The notes below the pieces were generated by a model that did no database searches, had not been told where the DNA came from, and saw only the letters and a list, made by a program, of their open reading frames with translations. The position numbers were made by a program, and so were the translations under genes. Shown one piece after another: positions 26,772 through 36,026 of a stretch of 64,000 nucleotides of DNA; the first letter of the stretch is position 1; each line of letters opens with the position of its first letter. The stretch is from Chryseobacterium indologenes (lineage in GTDB: Bacteria; Bacteroidota; Bacteroidia; Flavobacteriales; Weeksellaceae). The stretch covers positions 124,001-188,000 of the forward strand of contig NZ_LJOD01000009.1 of the NCBI RefSeq assembly GCF_001295265.1, read 5' to 3'.

Positions 26772-28175
26772 ATGCCAGTAAGAAATTATACCTATTACGA
26801 TTATACCATCAGCCTTTGCCCGGAATGCCTTAAAAGGGTTGGAGCCAAGATCATTATAGAGGATGAAGCTGTTTTCATGACGAAAAGATGTCCGGAACAT
26901 GGGTTTTTCAAAACAAAAATAGCTTCAGATGTCCAGTATTATAAAAACATAAGAAACTACAACAAAGCATCGGAAATGCCTGTACATTTCGGGACAGATG
27001 TGGAATACGGATGTCCTTATGACTGCGGGTTGTGTGTAGATCACGAACAGCACAGCTGTCTTTCTATTGTGGAAGTGACGGACCGGTGTAATCTGACCTG
27101 TCCTACCTGCTATGCCATGTCATCTCCTCATTACGGAAGCCACAGAACCCTGGAAGAAATTGAGGCTATGTTTGATACGATTGTCCGAAATGAAGGTGAA
27201 CCGGATGTAGTCCAGATCAGTGGGGGAGAACCTACCATTCATCCCGAGTTTTTTAAGATCATGGACATTGCCAAGTCGAAACCCATCAAACACCTGATGC
27301 TGAATACCAACGGGATAAGAATCGCCAATGACCCTGGATTTGCCGAAAAACTGGCGACATACGCTCCTGAATTTGAGGTTTATCTCCAGTTTGATTCCTT
27401 TAAGCCGGAAGTGCTTGAAGATTTCAGGGGTAAAGATCTCACGTCAGTCAGAATGAAGGCATTGGAAAAACTGAATGCGCTTAACCTTTCCACCACATTG
27501 GTAATTGTGCTTCAGAAAGGTAAAAATATAGATGAAATAGGAAAGATAATAGAATTTGCCCTGAAACAGAAATGTGTAAGGGGAATTACCTTCCAGCCTG
27601 TAGAAATTGCAGGAAGAAACAGGGAAGATTCTGCTTATGAGAAAATTACCCTGACAGAAGTAAGACAGGAAATCCTTAACCAGTTTCCTCTTCTGAACGG
27701 GGATGATATTATTCCGGTACCATGTAATCCGGATGCCCTGGCTATGGGGTATATTCTTAAATTGCAGGGAGAAACCATTCCGTTAACCAGATACATCAAT
27801 CCTGCAGATCTTCTGAACAACGAATCGAGAAATACCATAGTTTATGAGCAGGATCAGGGACTTCATATGCAGCTGCTGGATATTTTCAGTACAGGAATTT
27901 CCGTAGATAAAGTAAAACCTAAGGTGAATCAGCTACTGTGCTGTCTTCCTGAAGTATGTGCTCCCGACCTGGATTATGATAATCTGTTCAGAATCATCAT
28001 CATGAATTTTATGGATGCTCACGATTTTGATGTGAGAGCGGTGAAAAAATCATGCGTTCATATTGTGGACAAAGATTTAAAACTGATCCCTTTTGAGACA
28101 ATGAATCTTTTTTACAGGGATGAAAAGAAAAAATATCTTGAAGAACTCAGAAGAGAAGATAAAGTTTTATTCTGA
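26772..28175 (+). CDS. radical SAM protein of the Tes/COG1964 type
   Basis: 467 residues. The radical SAM cluster is C106-NLT-C110-PT-C113 (CxxxCxxC). Unlike simple radical SAM enzymes it also has an N-terminal rubredoxin-like Cys set (C16-PE-C19 and C40-PEHG), a second cluster motif CPYDCGLC...HEQHSC (81-96), and C-terminal Cys (LLCCLPEVC and SCVHIV). This layout is that of COG1964 proteins, whose best-known members are archaeal tetraether synthase (Tes, MJ0619/MA_1486), which joins lipid tails by C-C bonds. SGGEP (SAM contacts) and the final IPFETMNLFYR also fit. The lipid substrate here is inference, helped by the Lgt-like neighbour. Confidence 0.85.
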   Translation: MPVRNYTYYDYTISLCPECLKRVGAKIIIEDEAVFMTKRCPEHGFFKTKIASDVQYYKNIRNYNKASEMPVHFGTDVEYGCPYDCGLCVDHEQHSCLSIVEVTDRCNLTCPTCYAMSSPHYGSHRTLEEIEAMFDTIVRNEGEPDVVQISGGEPTIHPEFFKIMDIAKSKPIKHLMLNTNGIRIANDPGFAEKLATYAPEFEVYLQFDSFKPEVLEDFRGKDLTSVRMKALEKLNALNLSTTLVIVLQKGKNIDEIGKIIEFALKQKCVRGITFQPVEIAGRNREDSAYEKITLTEVRQEILNQFPLLNGDDIIPVPCNPDALAMGYILKLQGETIPLTRYINPADLLNNESRNTIVYEQDQGLHMQLLDIFSTGISVDKVKPKVNQLLCCLPEVCAPDLDYDNLFRIIIMNFMDAHDFDVRAVKKSCVHIVDKDLKLIPFETMNLFYRDEKKKYLEELRREDKVLF

Positions 28176-28178
28176 TAA

Positions 28179-28211
28179 AAAGGGGCGGAAATTTTTTTTT
28201 CACGCCCCTTA
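28179..28211 (+). terminator. intrinsic terminator after the radical SAM gene
   Basis: Stem AAGGGGCG/CGCCCCTT (28180-28187 with 28203-28210) with a T-rich loop, a few bases after the stop codon. Confidence 0.7.
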
Positions 28212-28328
28212 AATTTATATCTGCGCATAAGTCTGGAAGCTTTTTTGCGCTATCATTGCTATCTGCAGCATACAGGAAAAGTGTTCCGTGCTTCAGATAT
28301 CTTTTGAGAATTCTTTGGTTTTTGTATA

Positions 28329-29099
28329 TCAGTCGAAATTCATTACCTCTTCCAATGTTTTCATATACTCATAAGCAGTAAGGTCAAACTTCACCGGAAC
28401 AATGGAGATATATCCGTTAGCCAGAGCCGTTTCATCAGCATCCTCAGACTCGTCCATGTTGTTGAAATAGCCTGTCAGCCAGTAGTATTTTTTTCCATGA
28501 GGATTTACCCTTTCGTCAAAACTTTCTTCCCATTTGGCGTGTGCCTGTTTACAGACTTTAATTCCTTTAATTTCCTCTGCCGGAAGTTTCGGGATGTTGA
28601 CATTCAATACAATACCTTTTGGCATTGGGTTTTGCAGCGTTCTTTTTACAATATTCTGAATAAACTCTTTAGCCTGGGTAAAATCGGCTTCCCAGCTGAA
28701 GTCCAGCAGAGAAAACCCGATGGCGGGAATACCTTCCACTCCGGCTTCTACTGCAGCAGACATGGTCCCGGAATAAATCACATTAATGGAAGAATTGGCC
28801 CCGTGATTGATTCCTGAAACAACAATATCCGGTCTTCTTTTCAGAATCTTGTCAAGAGCCATTTTTACGCAGTCTACAGGAGTTCCGCTGCACGAATAGT
28901 CAGTTTGCGGTCCGTCAAGGGTTACTTCTTCATAGCTTAAAGTGGAGTTGATGGTGATAGCGTGGCCTTTTCCACTCTGGGGAGAGTTGGGGGCTACAAC
29001 TACAACTTCTCCTATTTCATTCATAAAATTTATAAGATTTCTGATCCCTGGTGCGGTAATTCCATCATCATTAGTAACCAGAATAAGTGGTCTTTCCAT
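28329..29099 (-). CDS. surE: 5'/3'-nucleotidase SurE
   Basis: 256 residues from the ATG at 29099 (MERPLILVTNDDG); the longer reading frame adds nine unlikely residues. SurE is a metal-dependent nucleoside monophosphatase acting in stationary-phase survival and nucleotide pool control. The NDDG motif (residues 10-13), the APNSPQSGKGHAIT loop, CSGTPVDCVK and VSGINHGANSS carry the metal and phosphate ligands. The C-terminal ITGYFNN-like and SIVPVKFDLTAYE segments are normal for the family. Confidence 0.95.
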   Translation of the reverse strand: MERPLILVTNDDGITAPGIRNLINFMNEIGEVVVVAPNSPQSGKGHAITINSTLSYEEVTLDGPQTDYSCSGTPVDCVKMALDKILKRRPDIVVSGINHGANSSINVIYSGTMSAAVEAGVEGIPAIGFSLLDFSWEADFTQAKEFIQNIVKRTLQNPMPKGIVLNVNIPKLPAEEIKGIKVCKQAHAKWEESFDERVNPHGKKYYWLTGYFNNMDESEDADETALANGYISIVPVKFDLTAYEYMKTLEEVMNFD

Positions 29100-29555
29100 A
29101 AAAAAAAATGATTTTAAATAGTACAAATTAAATTTCTTTTAATCTGAGAATAAGAAAATTAATTTACCTCAAAAGTAGATAAAAGTTTTCAAAAATAAAC
29201 AGTATTGTTAGCAAAATCAAATAGCATTGGTGTGTTGAATATAGGATAGGTAGTTTAGAATTTTATATAAAACAGACGGTTTGGGCAATAATCTTTTCAA
29301 ATGAAAGATTTTTATAAATAAAATTTTACACTATTTTATAGAAAATACAATAAAATGTTAACTATTTTGATTATTTGTTATTAATAAATATTTGTTTTAA
29401 TGGTTTTTTTATTAAAACAAGTTGTAAATAATGAATAATTTACCAGTATGGATAGGAAATATGTATTTTTACATAACCATTTCTCATGATCGAGCATTGA
29501 TGGAATGATAGGGAGAAAAGGCTTAACACAAGTTGCTAACAGAAAAATATATATT
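29100..29555. other. intergenic stretch without recognised features
   Basis: 456 AT-rich bases between divergent surE and the polysaccharide lyase. Both promoters must lie here. I see no TAnnTTTG element at a convincing distance from either start, no hairpin and no RNA gene. Confidence 0.5.
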
Positions 29556-32351
29556 ATGTTTCCCAGAATTCTATTATTTTTAATTGTTTTAAGTTCCGGT
29601 TTCCTGAAAGCCCAGCTCAATGAAATAAACAACATCAAGGCAAAGTATATCAACTGGCTTACTGATGCTGCGGTAACAACATATTCAGATAACAATGTAA
29701 AATCGCTGTATAATAGATATATTCAGCTGGCGGGCAATGTAGAATCTACCATCAATAACAATTATAATTTTGATGCACCCGGAGCAGCATGGAATATGAC
29801 AAATACTTCAGATGAAAGTGCTTTTATAAGCCTGGTGAATAACAATCTGTTTTATCTGGTCATGGCCTACAACCTGAAAGGACCTATTGTCAACGGTCAG
29901 CCATCCAATCCTAAATATCATAACCCTCAACTTAAAGACTTGATTCTTAAAGTATTTAAATATATTAAAGATAAAGGGGTAAATAGCTCTACCAATTTTG
30001 AATTCTCAGAGAATATTTCTCTGGAAACAATAAGCATTAGTAATTCTGAATTTGGATTACGAAGTGTTCCCTTAGGTAACTGCGTACTTCTTATGAAGGA
30101 TGAGTTGGTACAGGCCGGAGAATTCTCCCATCATATGGGAATTTTAGAGGGGCTGACTTCTTTTTTAGATCCTTCCAATCCCAATTATCATTTTACATAT
30201 ACCGGATTCAATACAGATATACTGCGTTCATTAACCCATCTTCGATTATGCTATGTATTGGCTCTGGACGACAGCGCTCCTCAGAAACTTGAAAAAATGA
30301 ACTTTCTTGTTCAGTTTGTAAATAATGCATTGTCTATTGCTAACGGGTGGTCAGACATGATTAAACCGGATTTTACTACTTTTCATCATATTGCAGCTTA
30401 CCCTAATTCATATGGAATCAATGGTCTTTATGTTTCTGCTATATTGAATTACATTCTTAAAAATACTCCATACGAGTTAAATGCCACCTCAAGAAGTAAT
30501 CTCAAAAATGCATTGATGGCTTATCAGAAATACAGTGGTGATTATGAGATTCACAGGGGCTGGGCAGGCCGGTTTCCCAATACCACGACACCTCTCCGGG
30601 ATTACAGATATGTTTTTGCTTTATTATACGCGTCAGACCCTGTTGAAAACCTAGATGCAGGACAGCTTTTTAAAAGAATTTATAATATGCCCGGAGCAGG
30701 ATTTACAACCAGTATTTACCTGTCGCTTGGAATTGTTAATACAATGATGACCGGACAGATTGTTACCAATACCAATAATAATCCTTCTTTATTACCCGGT
30801 GACCCTATTACGGAAGGACAATTCAGTTTTCCTTATGGAGGGCTTAGTGTTCACAAATACAATGGTTACCAGGTAGCCGTAAAGGGAACAAGTAAGCATA
30901 TCTGGCATTATGAGAACAGCGCAACAGAAAATATTTTCGGAAGATATATTTCGGCTGGCGCTATGGAAATACTTTCAGCCGGAAGCATTAAAACGCGTTT
31001 ATCCAACGGATTGGGAGTAGCAGGAACAAATGGTGCTGTTACAGATAACGGCTGGGATTGGAGCCACCTTCCCGGTACAACAGTTGCCAATATACCGCTA
31101 AGTGTTTTTCCTACGGGAACCCATCGCTTATTTAATGGTAAAAAATTCCTTGTCCATGCTTCCCTGGATAATAACGGAATATTTGCCATAGATTATAAAG
31201 ATGTCAATTCTGCTACAGGTGCTTCCGCTCTTAAAACGGTTTTCTTCTTTAAAGACAAAATGTTGTGCATGGGGTCAGAGATTAAAGATATCGGAGGAAC
31301 ATACCCTATTCATACTACCTTATTTCAGACGGGTCTGCCTACCTCTGCTACCCCAACCAACATCAACGGAACTGTTCAGACCGGGCTTAATGTAAATTTT
31401 TCACAAAGCACAGGGAATGTATGGGCCACAGATGCTGTAGGTAACGGCTTTGCTATTCCTTCAGGCGGTTATACAGGTTCAGTAGTGATTAAAAGAAGTA
31501 CTCAGCAGTCCCGTAATCATGCTAATACAGCTGATACTCAAGGAGATTACACTACTGCTTATATAAATCATGGTACAGCACCTTCTTCAGATAAATATTA
31601 TTACGGAATCACGATGCAGGGCGGAGCTGCAGGGGCTCAGGATATGGCAAATAATTTTTCCAACTACTTTACGGTTTTCCAGCAGGATAATAAAGCTCAT
31701 GTCATGAAATCTGTAGAAGACAATATTTATGGCTATTCGGTTTTTGATGCATCAGCCCTGTTCCAATATGATAAAGTGATTTCTGTAGATAAGCCGTCTG
31801 TAATTATGACTCAAACGCTAAATAGCGGAAATAAACTAAAGGTAAGCCTTACGAATCCACTAGGGCTTTTGAATGATAATGAGACCTATATTTATAACCA
31901 GATTTTAGGAGCAGCTTCCCGGTTTTATCGAATGCCGCAGATAGATCCTGTAAAACTTATTCTGGTTGGCAGATGGCAGCTTGAATCCCCCAATAATAAT
32001 GTGAGCGTTTCTATAGCAGGAAACAATACAGAAGTTACCTTTAATACCATTAACGGAACTACTATTCAGACCACTCTTGTTCCTGTATCTGTTCTGGGAA
32101 CACAAGAATCCGGGAGTAAGGATGTTGCTTTTTCCATTTATCCAAATCCGGCAAAGGAGAAAGTCACCATTATCCCTATAAAAAAATCTTATAAAAGCCT
32201 GAAAGTTTATGATAGGTCAGGAAGAGATATTTCCTCAATAATTGCAATTGAAAAGCAGGAAGACAGTATTAATCTTGATCTCAGTTCAATAGCTTCAGGA
32301 ACGTATATGGTATGTCTTGATAATGATTGCAGGAAGATCATTAAGAATTAA
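29556..32351 (+). CDS. secreted polysaccharide lyase family 8 with T9SS sorting domain
   Basis: 931 residues from the ATG at 29556 (signal peptide RILLFLIVLSSGFLKAQ); an in-frame ATG 51 bases earlier would spoil the signal. PL8 enzymes cleave hyaluronan, chondroitin or xanthan by beta-elimination. The alpha/alpha-toroid N-terminal half shows LGNCVLLMKDEL (catalytic Asn), TFHHIAAYPNSYG (catalytic His and Tyr) and HRGWAGRF (Arg). The middle and C-terminal beta domains follow. The last 80 residues are a T9SS type A sorting domain (FSIYPNPAKEKVTI, LKVYDRSGRDI, GTYMVCL). It most resembles chondroitin AC/hyaluronate lyases, but specificity cannot be read. No SusC/SusD or sulfatase lies beside it. 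Confidence 0.88.
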   Translation: MFPRILLFLIVLSSGFLKAQLNEINNIKAKYINWLTDAAVTTYSDNNVKSLYNRYIQLAGNVESTINNNYNFDAPGAAWNMTNTSDESAFISLVNNNLFYLVMAYNLKGPIVNGQPSNPKYHNPQLKDLILKVFKYIKDKGVNSSTNFEFSENISLETISISNSEFGLRSVPLGNCVLLMKDELVQAGEFSHHMGILEGLTSFLDPSNPNYHFTYTGFNTDILRSLTHLRLCYVLALDDSAPQKLEKMNFLVQFVNNALSIANGWSDMIKPDFTTFHHIAAYPNSYGINGLYVSAILNYILKNTPYELNATSRSNLKNALMAYQKYSGDYEIHRGWAGRFPNTTTPLRDYRYVFALLYASDPVENLDAGQLFKRIYNMPGAGFTTSIYLSLGIVNTMMTGQIVTNTNNNPSLLPGDPITEGQFSFPYGGLSVHKYNGYQVAVKGTSKHIWHYENSATENIFGRYISAGAMEILSAGSIKTRLSNGLGVAGTNGAVTDNGWDWSHLPGTTVANIPLSVFPTGTHRLFNGKKFLVHASLDNNGIFAIDYKDVNSATGASALKTVFFFKDKMLCMGSEIKDIGGTYPIHTTLFQTGLPTSATPTNINGTVQTGLNVNFSQSTGNVWATDAVGNGFAIPSGGYTGSVVIKRSTQQSRNHANTADTQGDYTTAYINHGTAPSSDKYYYGITMQGGAAGAQDMANNFSNYFTVFQQDNKAHVMKSVEDNIYGYSVFDASALFQYDKVISVDKPSVIMTQTLNSGNKLKVSLTNPLGLLNDNETYIYNQILGAASRFYRMPQIDPVKLILVGRWQLESPNNNVSVSIAGNNTEVTFNTINGTTIQTTLVPVSVLGTQESGSKDVAFSIYPNPAKEKVTIIPIKKSYKSLKVYDRSGRDISSIIAIEKQEDSINLDLSSIASGTYMVCLDNDCRKIIKN

Positions 32352-32397
32352 GGAGCGATTAATTTCCGACTCACAGCAACTATAATCCGGAGATTTA

Positions 32398-32445
32398 AAA
32401 CAGGCTTTAACAAATACTATTTTAGATTTTGTTAAAGCCTGTAAT
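32398..32445. terminator. bidirectional hairpin terminator
   Basis: Perfect 14-bp inverted repeat CAGGCTTTAACAAA (32401-32414) with its complement at 32428-32441, between the lyase stop and the convergent small membrane gene. A T-rich flank exists on the leftward side. Confidence 0.65.
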
Positions 32446-32477
32446 TGATTTAATTAAGTGGTTTTACAAAATTTAAA

Positions 32478-32972
<495 letters not shown>

Positions 32973-35105
32973 ATGTGGAAAAATTTCAAACTGAATAAAT
33001 TTTTACTCCTGATTCCATTAACAAGTCTAATGTTTTGTTTCAACTCGCCAAAGAATGATGACGAAAAGATGCAGACGATTATGGTGAGCGTAAAAAATAC
33101 ACTTTCTTATTTGCATTACAGCCCGAAACCTATTAATGATGCTTATTCCAAGGACGTTTATAAGCATTATTTTGAATTGGTAGATCCTGCAAAAAGATAT
33201 TTCCTGCAGTCTGATATGGATGAATTCAGCAAGCACGAAACAAAGCTTGATGATTATATCAGCCAGGGGGACCTTACCTTCTATAAACTTACCATCGACA
33301 GGCTTTACCAAAGAGTAGACGAAATTGATAAAATTACTCAGGATATCTTCAGCAAGCCAATCAATCTTCAGGAAGATGAAGCGCTTACTCTGGAGCCTAA
33401 ACTTAAAAAAGTGCCGGCAACTAAGCAGGAACAATATAATGAATGGAAAAAGTATATCAAGTACAACATCCTGCAGGAAGTTGAATCAATGAACAGCAAG
33501 GAAGAAGCCCAGAAAGAAAAGAAAGATTCCGTTCAGAAATTCAAACTGAAAGATACTATTAAGCTTCAGGTGCTTACCCAGGATCAGAAAATAAAAAAAG
33601 CTACGGATGAAGTAAAAGATCTTGTAAAAGATACCTTTACCCGATTCAAAAAAAGAAAAAAAATGGATTGGTTTACGGTGTATATGAACGCTTATACTGA
33701 AGTTTTCGATCCTCACACCAATTACTATTCTCCAAAAGATAAAGAAGATTTTGATACCCAATTTACAGGAAAAGTAATTGGTATTGGCGCCATTATTCAG
33801 GAGAAAAAAGGAAATCTTTACCTTGGAGCCCTTACAATCGGAGCTCCGGCATGGAAGTCCAAGCAGCTTTCAGAAGGAGATAAGATCCTGAAAGTAAAAT
33901 CAAAACCGAAAGATGACGCCGTAAACGTTGTAGGAATGCTTTCCGATGAAGCGGTAAGACTGATCAGAGGAGAAAAAGGAACTCCGGTAACGCTAACGGT
34001 ACAGAAGAAAGACGGAACCATCAAGGATGTAACAATGATCCGTGAAGAAGTAGCCATTGAAGATACATTTGCAAGAAGTATTGTAGTGAACTCTCCAAAC
34101 GGAAAAAAATACGGATTTATCAATCTTCCAAGCTTCAATGCTGATTTTGAAGACTCTAAAGGAAGAAACGCCTCTGATGATATTAAAAATGAGATCATCA
34201 AACTGAAAGGGCAGAATATTGAGGGAATCGTTCTGGACCTTAGAAACAACGGGGGAGGTTCTCTTACTGAAGTAGGAGATATTATGGGACTATTTATGGA
34301 AGCCGGACCTTACGTTCAGGTAAAAGACGGAAACGGAAAAATCCAGACCCTGAAAAATAAAAATGAAACACCAATCTGGACAGGGCCTCTTGTAATTATG
34401 CAGAATGAACTTTCTGCTTCAGCATCTGAGATCCTTGCCGGAGTAATGCAGGATTACGGAAGGGCGATGATTATCGGTTCTCCACAGTCTTTCGGAAAAG
34501 GTACCGTACAGACCTTTGTAGACCTGAACAGATTTTTAAATACAGAAGATGATTTCGGATCTTTAAAACTGACTATTCAGAAGTTCTACAGAATATCCGG
34601 GGAATCTACCCAGAGAAAAGGTATTGTTTCTGATATCCAGATGAAAGACTTCTTTACCTATGCGGAAGTAGGAGAACGTTATGATGATTTTGCGCTGGCC
34701 TGGGATAAAATTCCTACCACCAAATATCAGAAACTGAATTACTTCAATATCCAGGCTCTTGAAAAAGCAAGTGCAGACAGAATGGCTAAAAACAGTAATT
34801 ATCAGCTATTGCTTGAATCTGCCCAATGGAGAGAAAAATTAGATAAGGAAGAAAGCATTACGCTGAATATCAATAAATTCAATGAACTGATGAAGCAGAG
34901 AAAATCTCAGATTGAGAAATTCAAAGCATTGACAAAGTTTGAAAACGGATTGAAATTCATGATGTATCCAAATGAAATTGAAAGAGAGAAAAAAGACGAA
35001 GCATTCAGGAAAAAATCTGAAATGTGGATCAAAAACCTGAAAAAAGATCCATACCTGCAGGAAGCAATGAATATCGTTTCCGACATGGGGGCTACTAAGT
35101 CATAA
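32973..35105 (+). CDS. prc: carboxy-terminal (tail-specific) processing protease, S41
   Basis: 710 residues. These periplasmic serine proteases recognise hydrophobic C-termini of envelope proteins. The N-terminus has a hydrophobic export signal (FLLLIPLTSLMFCF). An all-helical N-terminal region (about 25-230) is followed by a PDZ domain (about 245-330) and the S41 core, with the nucleophile in NELSASASEI and the general-base Lys in SFGKGTVQ. LRNNGGGSL is the family's substrate-loop motif. The C-terminal DUF3340-like helical part (about 560-710) makes it Prc/Tsp type rather than the short CtpA type. A strong terminator follows. Confidence 0.95.
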   Translation: MWKNFKLNKFLLLIPLTSLMFCFNSPKNDDEKMQTIMVSVKNTLSYLHYSPKPINDAYSKDVYKHYFELVDPAKRYFLQSDMDEFSKHETKLDDYISQGDLTFYKLTIDRLYQRVDEIDKITQDIFSKPINLQEDEALTLEPKLKKVPATKQEQYNEWKKYIKYNILQEVESMNSKEEAQKEKKDSVQKFKLKDTIKLQVLTQDQKIKKATDEVKDLVKDTFTRFKKRKKMDWFTVYMNAYTEVFDPHTNYYSPKDKEDFDTQFTGKVIGIGAIIQEKKGNLYLGALTIGAPAWKSKQLSEGDKILKVKSKPKDDAVNVVGMLSDEAVRLIRGEKGTPVTLTVQKKDGTIKDVTMIREEVAIEDTFARSIVVNSPNGKKYGFINLPSFNADFEDSKGRNASDDIKNEIIKLKGQNIEGIVLDLRNNGGGSLTEVGDIMGLFMEAGPYVQVKDGNGKIQTLKNKNETPIWTGPLVIMQNELSASASEILAGVMQDYGRAMIIGSPQSFGKGTVQTFVDLNRFLNTEDDFGSLKLTIQKFYRISGESTQRKGIVSDIQMKDFFTYAEVGERYDDFALAWDKIPTTKYQKLNYFNIQALEKASADRMAKNSNYQLLLESAQWREKLDKEESITLNINKFNELMKQRKSQIEKFKALTKFENGLKFMMYPNEIEREKKDEAFRKKSEMWIKNLKKDPYLQEAMNIVSDMGATKS

Positions 35106-35108
35106 TAT

Positions 35109-35146
35109 AAAAAGGCCGCCGATCATTGATCGGCGGCCTTTTTTAT
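35109..35146 (+). terminator. strong intrinsic terminator after the tail-specific protease
   Basis: Perfect GC-rich 15-bp inverted repeat AAAGGCCGCCGATCA (35111-35125) with its complement at 35127-35141, then a T run. It also lies just before the end of convergent sodC, so it may work in both directions. Confidence 0.9.
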
Positions 35147-35157
35147 TAAATATCAGA

Positions 35158-35661
35158 TTATTTAATTTCCACACATCCCACTCTTCCGCCGGCATTTCCG
35201 GTAGGCTGGGTATGGAAGTCATCAGCTGCTGCGTGTACAATCAGTCCTTTTCCAATGATATTTTTAGACACATCTGTACAGCCAAGGCACCATTTATTGG
35301 TTTTAAAGGTTAACACTGCTTTTCCGCTCTGGTCGGCAGTCAGGTTCCCTATATCTCCCATATGAAAATGCTCGGCTCCCCATTTTCCGTGGTCGTCTTT
35401 AGCAGGATTCCAGTGGCCTCCTGTAGAAGTTCCGTCAGCGGCAGAACAGTCGCCTTTTTCGTGGATATGTACTGCATGAATTCCCGGAGTAAGATTAGTT
35501 ACCTCAAGTTTCATCACAACTTCATCTCCTTTTTGGGTAAATTTGGCAGTACCACCTGTTTGTGTTCCGCTTTTTGCGTTTACAGAGTACGTTTTCGTTG
35601 TACAGCAAGAAGCCGCCAGAAATGCACATCCCGTTAATAATGCTAATGTTTGTCCTCTCAT
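35158..35661 (-). CDS. sodC: superoxide dismutase [Cu-Zn], lipoprotein
   Basis: 167 residues. SodC dismutates superoxide outside the cytoplasm. A lipoprotein-type signal is seen (LALLTGCAFLAASCC, with either LTGC or AASC as lipobox). Metal ligands are present in HAVHIHEKGDCS, GGHWNP, HFHMGDIGN and the Asp of VHAAADD; the active-site Arg is in AGGRVGCVEI. The intramolecular disulfide Cys pair (GDCS and VGCVE) is kept. Two further Cys (KWCLGC) lie in the loop between. It is convergent with the tail-specific protease. Confidence 0.95.
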   Translation of the reverse strand: MRGQTLALLTGCAFLAASCCTTKTYSVNAKSGTQTGGTAKFTQKGDEVVMKLEVTNLTPGIHAVHIHEKGDCSAADGTSTGGHWNPAKDDHGKWGAEHFHMGDIGNLTADQSGKAVLTFKTNKWCLGCTDVSKNIIGKGLIVHAAADDFHTQPTGNAGGRVGCVEIK

Positions 35662-35770
35662 TTTTTTAAATGATTTATAGTGATTTTAATGATAAATTTA
35701 TAAAAGATTTTCCAAAGCACTTTATGATTTCAGTCGTTTTTTGCTATTGGCTTCAAATAAAAGATTTTAT

Positions 35771-35950
35771 ATGCACAGGTTTATCAAGGGATTTTCTCCG
35801 GATTTTGAAGACAGAATTCTGAAATACCGGAAATGGGAAGCTGTTTTAAATGAAGGACAATGCACGACTGCAGACGGGAAGTTCTTTGTGAAAGAATGTC
35901 GTATTGATGAAAATTATCATAGCTGTTCTGCTTCAGTCAATCATAAATGA
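35771..35950 (+). CDS. possible small protein upstream of the AraC regulator
   Basis: 59 residues from the ATG at 35771, not recognised. The composition (FSPDFEDRILKYRKWEAV, then GKFFVKECRI) looks coding, with two Cys and no membrane segment. It runs to within 76 bases of the preferred TTG start of the AraC regulator and would overlap it only if that gene started further upstream. It could be an independent small gene or a fragment of a longer protein. Confidence 0.35.
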   Translation: MHRFIKGFSPDFEDRILKYRKWEAVLNEGQCTTADGKFFVKECRIDENYHSCSASVNHK

Positions 35951-36026
35951 ATTCCTTGCCAAAACCGCAATAAAAGACAACTCAGATTTTTTTTATTCAG
36001 ATACCTTTACAACCTATTTTTTTGAA

